DNA of 64,000 bases from Nymphaea colorata (Eukaryota > Streptophyta > Magnoliopsida > Nymphaeales > Nymphaeaceae), in the NCBI RefSeq assembly GCF_008831285.2, contig NC_045142.1:20711354-20775353 (forward strand). The letters are read 5' to 3'. Both the position numbers and the translations under genes were made by a program. The first letter of the stretch is position 1. Every line of letters begins with the position of its first letter. Shown here piece after piece: positions 42,316-53,599 of the stretch. The notes under the pieces were generated by a model, which had not been told where the DNA came from, ran no database searches, and worked only from the letters and a program-made list of their open reading frames with translations.

Positions 42316-42830
42316 AGGAGAAATGTGTTGACATTTATAATGAAAGTAACAGTTAAAGTCGCCGCTGATGAAGGGAAGGATTAGGATTTGGAAATTGTGG
42401 AGAAAAGAAACATGTGGCTGAACTGAGTAACTATCACAATCGAGAAAAGTTGGTAGCATCTCCCAATGGTTAAGCATAGGCAAATCTCATAGTGCTTTCT
42501 TGAACTATCATAATGTCTTTTGTGTGTCTTTTCATTGGTCTCAGTAAAATCAAGATCTGATTATCATTCTTGAAGACTTTGGGTCACAAATATTGGAAGA
42601 CTTTCAATCAAAATATTTGAAGGAAGGACGCAGACACTTTTAACTTATTACCAAAGGTGACCGCAATAGCCAGTGAATACGTTGGACGAGGATATTGTTT
42701 GAAGGTTTTGCTATCTGTCTTGCCCTTGTAAGCACGGTAGTCCCTGCTACAAAAACAGTTCAGTGACCTGCTTAAACCATGAACCTTGAAGTGTTCAAAA
42801 ATGAAAATCTCTCTCCCAATCTCTGTTTCT
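42316..42830 (-). promoter_or_regulatory. Orphan aspartic protease promoter copy 2
   Basis: The minus strand from 42830 to 42316 is homologous to the protease upstream region 36061-36470, including the TATA-like block (CATTATAAATGTCAAC on the minus strand at about 42325-42340) and the leader start CACATTTCTCCTTAA. At that point the sequence meets the end of Harbinger-like element C instead of a protease start codon. Confidence 0.75.
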
Positions 42831-42839
42831 ATACATACA

Positions 42840-43760
42840 TACAGATGTCTTTCTACCTCAGGATGTTATGGGCTCTCACCCACAGATAGTTTCATCAAGC
42901 AGGGGCTCTATATATATATATATATACATAGAGACCACACAATAGGTTAGTGATCAAAACCAAACCCTTTAAATATGATGTTGAAATATTTATTTTGAAA
43001 TCTAGCCATAGCAATATGATCTTAAGGTTAAGTTGATGAAAAATATATATGAAGTTGATCATTTTTTTGTTTCCGTAGTGTTTTCATAATAAGCACAAAG
43101 GAATCGCTCTCATAGCATCAATATTTTGAGAATAGAAAAATCAAATTTTTTTATAAAAACAACTTGATTCAAAGCACGTTTTATATAAGAATAGTTTTTA
43201 TAAGTAAATTAGGATTTTATATTTCATTTAAAATAAATTTTCAACAAAAAATTAAAGGGTCTGTTTTTTACGCCTGACCTAAATGTCTGGTTTTTTTAAT
43301 CCCTGAATGCTGACTTGACATTGAGTATACATTAAGGGACATCAAATCTGGTCCTCCCATCTAAGATGGATGGCCCAAATTTGTTATACTTTCTCCATCC
43401 TTCCCTTTCCCTCTCTTTTCATGATTCCTTTCTTCTTTCTTCTTTCTCCCTGTCTGTCAAGGAAGCCATCGGCAGCGGCTAGCTACTGGCCAGCTGGACT
43501 ACATTGGCACTGGTCCCACAACGATATAACGGGGAGATATCTCGAAGCTGGTTATGTACACCACCTCTGTGTATGTAATTTCATGCACCATTTTAAGGAT
43601 GACAAAAAAAGCCCATGATTAATACAAAAATACACTTTTTGTAGGGATAAAAGCGAAAAACCACAAAAAAAAGATTTTGGGGATTTGATAAAGGTAAAAT
43701 TTGTCCGTCTATACATACATATTGTTATGACCAATATACCCTTTTAAGCAGTAAAAAAAC
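42840..43760. other. No gene seen; short TA run at 42910-42926
   Basis: AT-rich spacer. An open frame at 43370-43618 shows no domain. Confidence 0.4.
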
Positions 43761-43784
43761 ATTTTAATTTTCTTGTCCCACTTA

Positions 43785-44120
43785 TAGTGTTATCTCATTA
43801 TCTTATGAATATTTTATTTTTCATAAACATTATCTCATACTTATGTTTAGTGTTATCTCATACATCCGTCTATTACCTTATTATCTCATAAATATTTTAT
43901 TATCTCATAAACATTACCTCATATTTATGTTTAGCCTTATCTCCTGCATCTGTCTGTTATCTCATTATCTCATAAATTTTTTGTTATCTTAAAAACATTA
44001 TCTCATACTTATGTTTGGTGTTATCTCATACATCCATCTATTTATTATCTCATAAATCTTTTGCTATCTCATAAACATCATCTCATACTTATTTGTGATT
44101 TCATACCAATTTGTTATCTG
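43785..44120. repeat. 84-bp tandem repeat, about four copies, built on TTATCTCAT
   Basis: The anchor TTATGTTTAG or TTATGTTTGG occurs at 43841, 43925 and 44009, spacing exactly 84 bp, with a degraded copy near 44089. Each unit contains four or more TTATCTCAT words spaced about 20 bp, so the unit has an internal higher-order structure. On the other strand these read ATGAGATAA. Confidence 0.92.
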
Positions 44121-44269
44121 ACACACATGTATATGCAATGTTTGGACATAAAAATAATTGTACATGTTGGTAATAGGGTCCACCCCCGGCATACGCTCAT
44201 TACGTATGCCAGGGTACGAGCGTACACCAGGTTTGTGCATGTAACTCAATCTCGAAATATCTGGGTATT

Positions 44270-44940
44270 TGTAAAAGAAGTCATGGTTGAGGTTGCCGCA
44301 GATTTAGGGAAGCATGTGTTTTTGAAAACTATGGAGAAAAGAAACATGTGGCCGGAGTATTCCAGGTGTTACCAATGACCGTCAAGGTGGAGAAATGCTG
44401 GTTGCATCTACCAATTAACATCTTCCGATGGTTAAGGTTTGTCAAATCTCCTAATCCTTGGTTGGGCTTCCACAATTCTTTTTGTCTTTTCGTTGGTCTG
44501 AGTAAAATCCAGATCTGAATATTACTCTTGAAAACTTTCGATTGCAAATATCTGAAGGACAGAGATAGACAATTTAACCTATTTTCCATGTTGTTTGGTA
44601 GCAGAAACACTTATAAATCAACTCTAAAGATTGAAGCTTGTACATGAAATAATAGAACTATTGTTTCATAAACCTATTTCAATCTTTGAGGCATTCACAA
44701 AGTGTCTTTCCTGCCAAACAACCCATAAGGAAACCACAACAACTGATGAATAAATACATTCGAAGAAGAGATTTTGGTAGTGGCATTTGAAGGGTTTTTT
44801 TATTACTCGTGCCCTTACAAGCCATGGTGGTTCCTGCTCCAAAAACCATCCATTGACCCGCTAAAAACATGAACACTCAAGGGTTCAAAAATGAAAATCT
44901 CTCTCTCCGTCTGTAGTTCATGGGACAGTGGCGCCTGCAT
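44270..44940 (-). promoter_or_regulatory. Orphan aspartic protease promoter copy 3
   Basis: Homologous to 42360-42840: shared blocks include GGAGAAAAGAAACATGTGG, GTCTTTTC(G/A)TTGGTCT, AGTAAAATC, CCTTGTAAG/CCCTTACAAG and GTTCAAAAATGAAAATCTCT near the far end. It lacks the TATA box and leader, being truncated just upstream of them, and is more diverged than copy 2. Confidence 0.7.
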
Positions 44941-45059
44941 TGAGGAGCTGCAGGCGCTATGGCCATAGCATTTTGATGCCATGATGCCATCTCATAACAT
45001 CAGCTGTTATTAAAAAATTATCGATTATGTTATTGCAACAATGGTTCATGATGCCGTGA

Positions 45060-45590
45060 TGCCATTTAATAACATCATCCAGTTGAACTATATATATATC
45101 TATATATATATATATATATATAATCCTCTGACCATGTTGAAATCCGTCATCACAACTGCATTTGCATCAGATGAATGTGATTAAACACATCGCCTGATAC
45201 ATTTTATCGAGTGATGTACTGTGACAGGTAAGAGGATTTTCCTTTCAAACCCAGACTATGACATCCACAAATTTATATATGAGAGTACTTACACGTCCTG
45301 ATGACTAGGGTTCTTCCTTGATAACAGTATTTGGCAGGTGCTACTTGGTGACTAATAATATTTTACATTAACAAAGTCATGCTTTGGGTGTTTTTCATAC
45401 TCTCTTAAGAGTGCAAAAGGTTCCATGTTTGGGTTAAGCTACAAGTTTTTCTTCACATGCATGACCCATAAATGTTATTAATAGACAAATTTAGGGTGGT
45501 GACGAATCCTCCCCTAGCCATATATAGTGTGTTTGATTGCCTTGGTGTAAAGCATCTCACGATGCCCTACCTTAGTTGTGGGAGTTGTTT
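45060..45590. other. No gene seen; TA run at 45090-45122
   Basis: A phrase with TGATGCCATG/TGATGCCGTGATGCCAT near 44965-45075 repeats. No coding sequence. Confidence 0.4.
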
Positions 45591-46146
45591 CATAGAACTG
45601 GGTTGGGGAGGCATCTCGGTTTGAAGAATCGAGGGAGTGACATATCGGCTTCAAGAACCGGGTCGGGGAGCAACTCAGTTTCAAGAACCAAGTTGGGGAG
45701 ACATCTCAGTTCGAGTTGAGGAGCCTCTCGATTTCATGAACCAGGTTGGAGACTGTTACAAACTAGGGTTTGGATCAGGAATTGGGTCTACCGGACTGAT
45801 CCAGAAGATCACTATAAATAAGGGAATTGTGGGGGTCATTAGGGTTATTGATGAACTAGGGATTTTCCTCTGGTGAGGGTTGCTCTAACAGGGTTAGGCA
45901 GTGTGAGGAGCCTCTCGATTTCATGAACCAGGTTGGAGACTGTTACAATCTAGGGTTCGGATCAGGAATTGGGTCTACTGGACTGATCCAGAAGATCACT
46001 ATAAATAAGGGAATTGTGGGGGTCATTAGGGTTATCGATGAACTAGGGATTTTCCTCTGGTGAGGGTTGCTCTAACAGGGTTAGGCAGTGTGTGGGGGGG
46101 GAGTGTTTTCTTGTAGCAGGTGGATGTTAGCAGGTGGTGGCTAACA
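45590..46146 (+). repeat. LTR of the unfamiliar retroelement (copy 1), left end undefined
   Basis: The right end is CA at 46145-46146, one base before a tRNA-Met primer site. It contains a degenerate 30-36 bp minisatellite (45600-45720, words like TTCAAGAACCGGGTCGGGGAG), then a 187-bp tandem duplication with TATA boxes (CTATAAATAAGGG at about 45811 and 45998). The TG start could be as early as 45600 or later. No matching 3' LTR was found in the window. Confidence 0.6.
45718..46091. repeat. 187-bp tandem duplication, two nearly identical copies
   Basis: 45718-45904 and 45905-46091 differ at only a few positions (for example AACTAGGGTTTGG against ATCTAGGGTTCGG). Each copy has GAGGAGCCTCTCGATTTC at its start, CACTATAAATAAGGGAATTG in the middle and GGGTTAGGCAGTGTG at the end. 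Confidence 0.95.
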
Positions 46147-46147
46147 A

Positions 46148-46159
46148 TGGTATCAGAGC
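46148..46159 (+). other. tRNA-Met primer binding site
   Basis: TGGTATCAGAGC, the perfect complement of the 3' end of initiator tRNA-Met lacking the CCA partner bases usual at the start, one base after the LTR end. Confidence 0.92.
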
Positions 46160-46161
46160 CG

Positions 46162-46671
46162 GTCGTCTTATTCACCAAACCAAACCACCTCTTCACATTG
46201 TCTGCTAATGAGGATGATGATCCTGCAGTTCTTGAATCCTTCTGCAAGCAATTGGAGGAAGAGCACCAAATGATGGACAAGTTCATGGAGGCGATGGGAA
46301 GGAAGGTTGGGAAGATCGAGCTGTCCTGAGAATCCATGAATAAGAGATTGGGAATGATAATGGCACAACAAAAGGCTTTCAAAGACCTGCTGGAACAATT
46401 GCTTAACAACTTAGATGGTAAGGTGATCAGAACTGAGAACATTCTAGAGTTGTCATACAAGGATGGAGAACAAATAGCAAAGGTAGTGTCCGCCTCTCAA
46501 GACAAAGAGATGGTTAAGGTCTGTCATCAACTTGATTTTTATGGTAGCAACAATAATTTCCCTTGCGTTGAGGTCATGAAGCAAAAGATTGCAGGAAGTG
46601 AAGAGAACCTACAAGAAAATGGCCATAAAATCGTTAACGTTGATGAAAAAGGAACAGGCCAGATTTTATGA
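46162..46671 (+). pseudogene. Unfamiliar retroelement, first ORF segment with coiled-coil character
   Basis: The frame opens directly after the primer site and is interrupted once, by TGA at 46327-46329; it then runs to 46671. The text is rich in Glu, Lys, Leu and Met with heptad spacing, for example LESFCKQLEEEHQMMDKFME and AQQKAFKDLLEQLLNNLDGK. An N-terminal coiled coil is common in gypsy gag proteins of plants, which supports a gag role. No zinc knuckle or capsid motif was seen. The protein continues in another frame from 46668. Confidence 0.5.
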
Positions 46672-47180
46672 AATCTTGGATGTTCGTTCATACTTCACGC
46701 CGATTCAAGTTGGAAAAAGAAATAGTTGGAATTGGTAAGCACCATTTAGGCCATTGGGGCACATTCGTTCGATCACCCAAGAAAGGCACCATTCCCCTAT
46801 CTCCAATAGTCAAACGGCAAGGTACGCATAATTCTTCTTATGTTTATGTGGAGTTATCGGCAGAGCGCCAAGTTGCTTTGCTGGAGGCCTCACATGCGAA
46901 TGGAAGGAGTGCAAAGAAGCCATGGAAATCGCCATGGGGGAATGGCATGAATAGTCAGGCGATCAAGGAGGAGGTGAGGCTGGTGACTCAAAGCAAGATG
47001 CAGGGACGCGAGGGAATGAAGATCTGAGGCACCACTATTTGATATTACAGTTGGCGACATTTTTCCCTTGGTGATTTGCAATCATGTTCCAAAGAGGGGC
47101 AAGTTCAACGTTGGGCATTCTCTTACCAATGGCAAGTCTATGAGAATAAGGGAAAAGCCTCAGAAGGGTCCGAAGGTTGA
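46668..47180 (+). pseudogene. Unfamiliar retroelement, second ORF segment
   Basis: The frame runs to a stop at 47025-47027, then continues past it and one more stop to about 47180. It contains GKHHLGHWGTFVRSPKKGTI, ELSAERQVALLEASHANGRS and, later, FSLGDLQSCSKEGQVQRWAF. The last 300 bp is homologous to minus-strand 1442-1150, where the ORF continues for another ~180 codons. No pol domain is recognised. The element is truncated at about 47180, where a different repeated sequence begins. Confidence 0.5.
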
Positions 47181-47465
47181 AATGTAGAACAGATGCATGG
47201 ACAGAAAAGAAGGGGACATAGAAGCTACATAATAACTAAAAAGAGTAAAAGCTTCATAATCAGTCTATCATCTCCTCAGATTCCTTTCTATTGGTGGGGA
47301 AAGAGTATGAAAAAAAAGAGGATGGGGTGTTGGATAACCAATCACTGTAGCCTAAGTGAATTGTATGGAACGGTTAAGCCTTGGCCAATACCCGAATTGA
47401 GTGTAACCATTCAGCACCTGTGGCTGTGGACAGGTTCAGTGGTAATGACTGGAGCAAACATGCGT
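47178..47465. repeat. Direct repeat, copy 1 (about 290 bp)
   Basis: Shares long blocks with 47855-48150: TAACTAAAAAGAGTAAAAGC, TTGGATAACCAATCACTGTA and TGAATTGTATGGAACGGTTA, plus CACCTGTGGCTGTGG. Overall similarity appears around 80 percent or more by eye. It is not coding. Confidence 0.9.
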
Positions 47466-47854
47466 GTGTGGTATCTCAACCACACCTAAAGATTGCAGTA
47501 ACCTTAATCAAATGAGGGCCTACGTGTAAAAAATATAATAAAAAAATTATATTCATTAAAGACTGATGCATTTCTCTTCAAGTGCATTAATCCTTAAAAA
47601 GAAATTCAAGATTTTCAGTTTGGCATAACTCAGGTCCCACTGAAAGTGCAAGTATAGTGTTCTGTGTTTGAATGAGAGCACAGAGCGGAGTTTAATTTTT
47701 ACTGTATCTTAAGTATTCAAGCCAAGTTTAATCTTTAACTCAGGTTAGAATTCTTCTGAACTCGTTAAAAGGAAAATAGAAATATGAAAGGCTACGGCCA
47801 AATTATGGGCACAGCCTAAATTAATCTCAGTCTTCAATGGAGGGGAAATTTGAA
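47466..47854. other. Spacer between direct repeats, no gene seen
   Basis: AT-rich sequence with no recognisable product. Confidence 0.5.
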
Positions 47855-48150
47855 AATAGAAATGTAGAAGAGATGCCTGGACAGCAAAGAATATTCTCAT
47901 TAGTAGAAGTGGGGATGTAGAAGTTACAGAATAACTAAAAAGAGTAAAAGCTTCATAACAAGTCTATCCTCGCCTCGCATTCTTTTCTATTTGTGGGGAA
48001 AGAGCATGAAAAAAAGAGAGGGCAGGGTATTGGATAACCAATCACTGTAGCCTGAATGAATTGTATGGAACGGTTAAGCTTTGGCCAACACCATAATCGA
48101 GTGCAACCATTCTGCACCTGTGGCTGTGGCCAGGTTTGGTGGTGATGGCT
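47855..48150. repeat. Direct repeat, copy 2
   Basis: Second copy of the unit at 47178-47465. It starts GAAATGTAGAAGAGATGCC and has about 25 extra bases near 47888-47925. Confidence 0.9.
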
Positions 48151-48680
48151 GGAGAAGGGACCAGGGTTGACTGTCTCTGGTTCGCCTAAATGAGCCCACA
48201 AAATTTGGCATCTGATTTTGATGATAAAAAGGCATTGGGTAATTCTGGTTGGCATTGTTTGGTGGAAAAAGATCAAACGAAAGGAGAGAGAGGAGGGAGG
48301 GAAGGGGCGGAAGCTTCACATTTGTACAAATAAATTTATTTCAAGATATGGAAATTGCATGTCAAATGAATGCCAACCAACCATCTCTATACCATATTTA
48401 CAATCGCTTCCCAAAAAGTCTTATAAAAATGGGGAAGATAAAAAAGCTGATGTGCCCATGCCCATGGAAACTAGATCAATCAAATTCTAAACAATCAAAA
48501 GAAAAGAAGTGAAGATTTCTCAAGCTCTTCCTTTGCTTTCTACCAAGAGTTGGTCACCTATGCATCCCCTAATTCTCACGCTCATCCAATTGAGCAAACT
48601 GCAAGCAGATTACATTTTATGGCCAATTTAAGAGTGAGACTGGCCAGATTCTAATTAATTTTTAATATTTCTTGAAATTT
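48151..48680. other. No gene seen
   Basis: Unremarkable sequence. Open frames near 48218-48512 are low in protein character. Confidence 0.45.
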
Positions 48681-48683
48681 TTA

Positions 48684-48995
48684 TTAACCATATATTTTTG
48701 ACAAATATTCGAAAACCAAACTCCTATTTGATCCGAGCGAACCAGCAATTTGGCGATTGCTGCAAGCAGAGGAGATGAACAACAACATGACGATGGCGAG
48801 GTGAGCAACGAGCAAACTGAGCAACGAGAAATGCCAGAAAACGCGCAACAAAGCAGGTGAATCATGGATTTTTTGATGAAGCAGAAAAATTTGGGAAGCA
48901 ATGACAGAGTTGAGGAACCTTTCTTCTTCTTCACCTATTCTGTCAGCGACAATCGGTCGATTGTGATGGATGCTTGACATCAGTGCATGCTGCAT
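48684..48995 (-). CDS. Hypothetical small membrane protein, 103 residues
   Basis: The minus strand has an ATG-started frame of 103 codons. It begins MQHALMSSIHHNRPIVADRI, contains an acidic patch (GEEEERF), and has one strongly hydrophobic stretch (FSLLSLLVAHLAIVMLLFIS) that could span a membrane. There is no recognisable family, no TATA box was identified, and chance open frames of this length are possible in 64 kb. Confidence 0.22.
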   Translation of the reverse strand: MQHALMSSIHHNRPIVADRIGEEEERFLNSVIASQIFLLHQKIHDSPALLRVFWHFSLLSLLVAHLAIVMLLFISSACSNRQIAGSLGSNRSLVFEYLSKIYG

Positions 48996-48999
48996 TGGA

Positions 49000-51900
49000 A
49001 AGGTCCACAGGGATGAGCGGAAGGTGGATTTTCACCAGAAAGGGGGTGAGGGATTGGCTTTATTGTCACAAATAACACATCTTTTTTAAGTTGAGATTTA
49101 GGAAAGGATCTACAAACCGATCCTAATTCCAGTTATCAACATTTGTTGTAGTGAGTACTCACCGGTGGAAACCATGATGGATCGGGAGGGAGAGAAAAAG
49201 AGATAATATTGAGGCAGAGAGAGAGGCAATGCATTAGAGGTGATTTGGTCTAAGACCCTAAAAGGCAAGAAGGAAGTTGATATGGAAGAGCAATCAACAC
49301 ACACGAGAGTAGCATGAGAGAAATCCAACCGACATAATCTGCCTTTTTAAGACATTATGTCCAAACAAGAATCTGAAGCCTCCAATTGATGTGGTTAAAA
49401 AACAGGAACTTTCCAACTGCATATCCAACTAACCTTTCTAGAGTACTAGAAGGCACTAGTAAAAAGAAAGACGCCGCAGCGAGACGAAGAGGAGCAAAAC
49501 GCAATCATTCCAACCTCTCCATTTTGTCATGCATTCAATCTTTTGTTGTTTAAAAGAATGGGGAAATCCTAGATTTACATTACGCTTCTGTAACTTAACT
49601 GGTGGGTTTGAGGGGAGAAAGAGAAAGAGAGAGAAAAAAGGTGGAAAAGGTTATCGCGCAACTGTGGTTCACACAAAATATGCAAATGGCTTGGGTGGGA
49701 AAACTCATTCATTGTCCTGGCCAAATGTAGAGGTTATTCACTACGGTTCTTGTCCTAAAGTATTGGTCGTAGGGCACAAACAAAAATATTGTAGTGACAG
49801 TGTGCTAGCATGAATTGTATTTGTACATGCCTGCAGTTGAGACACTATGTCTTGTTTAGATAGTCTATCAAAACTGGGTTCTGAAATGCAATAATATATT
49901 TTTTTGTGACCATCATGAAATATACATATGTGACGTTATGCATAGTATCTTAATATGGATGATGGTTAACATACTCATGCCCACCTCTCCGTTTAACACG
50001 TAAATTTTACAATAGAAACTCTTTTTGTAGACACGATTTTATTTGAATGAATAATAAAACGAATCCTACAGTTGCTTTATTGCAATCTGGTTTAAAGCCA
50101 GTTCATATAGTATCATTGTTGCATTTAATTTTTCTGAGTGCTTATTTCCTACTTGTAAGCACGAAATTACTTGAGTCTACCATAAAATAAATCATGTAGT
50201 TGTGTTATCGCATGATTTTTTGTTCTTATCACATTTTTGTAAACCTAAATTTATTTTAGGATATCATAAAATGCATATTGCATTTGCATTATTAGAATCT
50301 ATTTTGTTTGATTGCTTATTGCCTTTTATTAAGCACCATGTTATCGTAAAACCAATCCATACAATGATATTATTGCTTTTAATTTTTCTAAGTGTTTATC
50401 ACATCGTTGTAAACACTTTTTTTATTTGACCTATGTCCTAAAACAAATCCTACAATTGTGTAAGCAAATATAATAGGACTCAATCAGAGAGCTCGGAGTG
50501 CCTTGTAATACTGCATGCTCACCGACTACGGAGAGCCTTCTTGCTTGCTCCTGAACAACAGAAAAGAAAAATGGCACAAATCAATAAAAAAAGGTTCACT
50601 GTTACTACCCTCTGCTGGACTCTATTTCACCAAGGAACCCCATAGCGCTGAATCTCTTCTTCGGCCAAATCTGCTATTCTTTGTCACCAGGTGGGGTCAG
50701 TTGATAATGAGCCCCTGCAGTGGTGTGCAGCACGAGCAACCAAAGAAAAAAAAAAGTTTTGGGCATATTCCACGTCAGTAAAAAAATGAGAAAGGAGAAA
50801 ACAGATAAAAAAAAAAGAATAAAAAATGAGGGGCCCGATTTCGCCATAGAACACATATGTCACCCGGATGCGGCAACCCTAGTGATGCACCCGCGTTGCG
50901 TCTGTGACCCCGACTTGCACCTAGCCTACACCTTATTGATTTCAATTTTTTTAGTTTGTTTATCAAATTCGACATTATTAATATATTATAATAATAAATT
51001 AATACTAATAATAAATACCATCGCTGCACTGCAATTTTTTGAGATGTATCGCACCGGCGCTGGCACCCTTTTATTTTTTTCAATTATTATCCTACAACCT
51101 TTTGGGTTTCAGTAGGGGTCTAGTTGACTCGTACTTTGTAAAAAAATAATTTCAGGACCCAACCAAGAAAGATTTTAGTTGTGCAGAGTAAAGTAAAGAC
51201 GATGTTCAGAATCTCTTATACATGCAGCTGTCACTGCATTACAAATCGTGCTCCTTCATGATAAAATTCTTTGTAACGTATTTGCATTATAGAATGTAGC
51301 GGCATGTGTATACATCAATATTGATGATCTATCTCACTACAGAAAGTCCCCATACATTGGATTTAAAAACAGTTTAACACATAGTTTTTTTTAATTGAAC
51401 TGTAAAAAAGTAACGTATATATCTTTTCCCAATCACTACGTGTGACGTCAATGTATTTAAATCTAAAAATCCAAACCAACAATGTTTTCAATGTTAAGAG
51501 ACACTACTCCACAAAATAAATAAGAAAAATAAGAGATAACTCCTTTTGAGAAACACCAAATGTCCACCCAACTTTTCCTTCTGTTTTTCAAACAAACACT
51601 TGATCTCATCAAAAGTATTGAAGCAATCACCCAAATGATGAAATTATCCCTTCAGGTGAGCAGGATTTTACCCACCACCTGAAAGAAGGCCAAAGCACTA
51701 AAAAATATTAGTCACCCAAATGATGAAATTATCCCTTCAAATTGAAAATATTACCAAGAAAATAAAACTAAAAAGCAAAAATTGCTAATTAATGGCTTCC
51801 GTACAAACTCCAAAATTATATAGATCAAGATTGTGGGGAAGAGTTTAAGTAGAAAGATGTAACTCACTAATAGCTATATATATGTAAAAGGTATTCTGGA

Positions 51901-53250
51901 TCTTACAACCAACATGAGCTATTAAGTGAACCAAGTTGAAGAGTACGGTTTCAAAAATGTCAATGACTGAAAGCGAGATATATATGTAAAAAAGTATCTC
52001 GGGGTTTTTGATGTGGCAACATGCAGGATTGATTATAGAATTTTGCCTCTAAGGCAAAGATTTTTTTGGAAAATTCTTGCACATAAAAATTAAGGAACTA
52101 GAATATAGAACCAGAAGGATCATTCCTTGTTCGTTGAAAACTGCAAACACAAAAACTGAGGATGTTTTTCCTTTGTTAACTAAAATTAATTTTAAGTCTG
52201 ATACTTGGATAGAAATAAAACAAAATAATTAGTCAACCTGTAAAAATAAGCCAAAGAATTAGCCAACATGTAAAACTAATCCGAATGTGGATATTAAAAG
52301 CACCAAAGGAAGAATATCATTTTGTTCTTCATTGTATGAAAGCTGGGAACATCATGAAAGGTGAAATTGGCTTCTTTTTTTTGGCTGGCAATCACCATGA
52401 TTTCTTGATGTATAGATACACCTTTTGATGGAGGGAAATTGTAACAGTGAAAGCAACATAATACTTTATTTTTCAGGGCTCATTTCATCTTTCGAATGAT
52501 GTCTTTCAACATGTGGCTGCATTTTCTTTCCCCTTAGTGCGTTGACTTGTAAGGAATAGATCCTGCCAGACATACCTTTGATTGATTGGAACTGGAACTT
52601 GCTATGAGAAAGGTGTGGATACTTATCCATACAAGTGATTTTTGTGGCTGGTATATATGCCCTACGGTAGATTTTTTGTTGCCGTTAAATAAATGTTAAC
52701 ACCCATATATGTCTTCACTGCTATAAAACTTCAACGGTTGTTTTTTCCACCGGTAAATCGTGTCGTAACCAGTACCAATGAAAGAAGCACATATTGCCAC
52801 TATTATTTGAAGCAAGCATGCAACCGCCCACTTCTGCTGCCTCCTATCACTCAAGTGTCTCCCCCCCCCCCCTCTCCGTTTTGTGATTGACACTTGCCTC
52901 TTTTCTATTTTCATATTTCATGTTAGCTATATTTTTGTTTTGATTTACTTTTTTCTCAACAACATGGTAAGATTTAATCAAGGTTGTATGTCGAATTAAA
53001 CCATGTCAAATTTACCATGTTTCTTATACTCATCAGGACATCTGCAGCCGCACAAACAGTCTAAAATTACCTCTAACAAACAATGTACCTTAATCACATA
53101 TAGATGTACATGTTTTGAACATTAATTGAGATGGCCAAAAATCCAGTTCAAAATCCAATTTGTTGGTAGATGACATTATTTGAGACTGTTTCTTTTTTAA
53201 ATTCATGGCAAGTATTGTTCTCAAGAAATTCAAAGCAATTGAATAAGCCA
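49000..53250. other. Long AT-rich stretch, no gene recognised
   Basis: Apart from CACTA-like words at 49735-49810 (TATTGTAGTGACAGTG next to GTCGTAGGGCAC) and a GC-richer island at 50840-50940, I see nothing definable. A C run occurs at 52861-52871. The 51650-51740 segment repeats the phrase CACCCAAATGATGAAATTAT twice (51630 and 51714), a short duplication. Confidence 0.4.
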
Positions 53251-53267
53251 GAAATTTTCAGGACTTG

Positions 53268-53596
53268 TTTTCTAATGACCCAATTTCAGCAAGTGACCAG
53301 AAGGCCCATCCTACCCTTGGGCCTACACTATTATCTGCACAAAGATCAGAAAGGAAAGATCTTGTGGAAGAAAATATAAAAAATAAAGGATGTGAAATGA
53401 AAAGCTGCTAACTAGCAGGTAAAAACTGAATGTTTCCACCGGCTCAGCCTTTCCAACCTCTTGATCCTAGAATGCAGTCCCAAACTGAAACTCAACCAGT
53501 CACACAGGCAAACATAAGGTGCAGTGCACCTGCAAATGGAAGCAAGAAGTCCATTGAAGAAGTTTCTTTAGAACTGTCTGTTTCACAATTTTAATG
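53268..53596 (+). pseudogene. Exon-like coding island of a host gene, unidentified
   Basis: Two plus-strand pieces share one frame. The first reads SNDPISASDQKAHPTLGPTL then SAQRSERKDLVEENIKNKGC and ends with TAA at about 53412. After a TGA, the second starts ATG at 53431 and reads MFPPAQPFQPLDPRMQSQTE, later ANGSKKSIEEVSLELSVSQF, stop at 53593. The polar, Ser/Pro/Gln-rich composition suits a plant regulatory protein. A TAGCAG acceptor-like site lies between the pieces. The family is not identified. Confidence 0.38.
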
Positions 53597-53599
53597 AAG

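Noticed and set aside
41975-42334. 119-codon Ser/Pro-rich minus-strand frame
   Set aside because: It covers the CT-rich leader and terminus of element C. The composition is explained by the repeat-like sequence.
46148-46159. Match to tRNA-Met considered as a tRNA gene
   Set aside because: Only 12 bases match, the length of a retroelement primer site, and an LTR end is directly adjacent. The same holds for 14339-14350 and 17864-17875.
50840-50940. GC-richer island considered as a promoter or gene start
   Set aside because: No coding frame, TATA box or splice signal is associated. It is only about 100 bp long.
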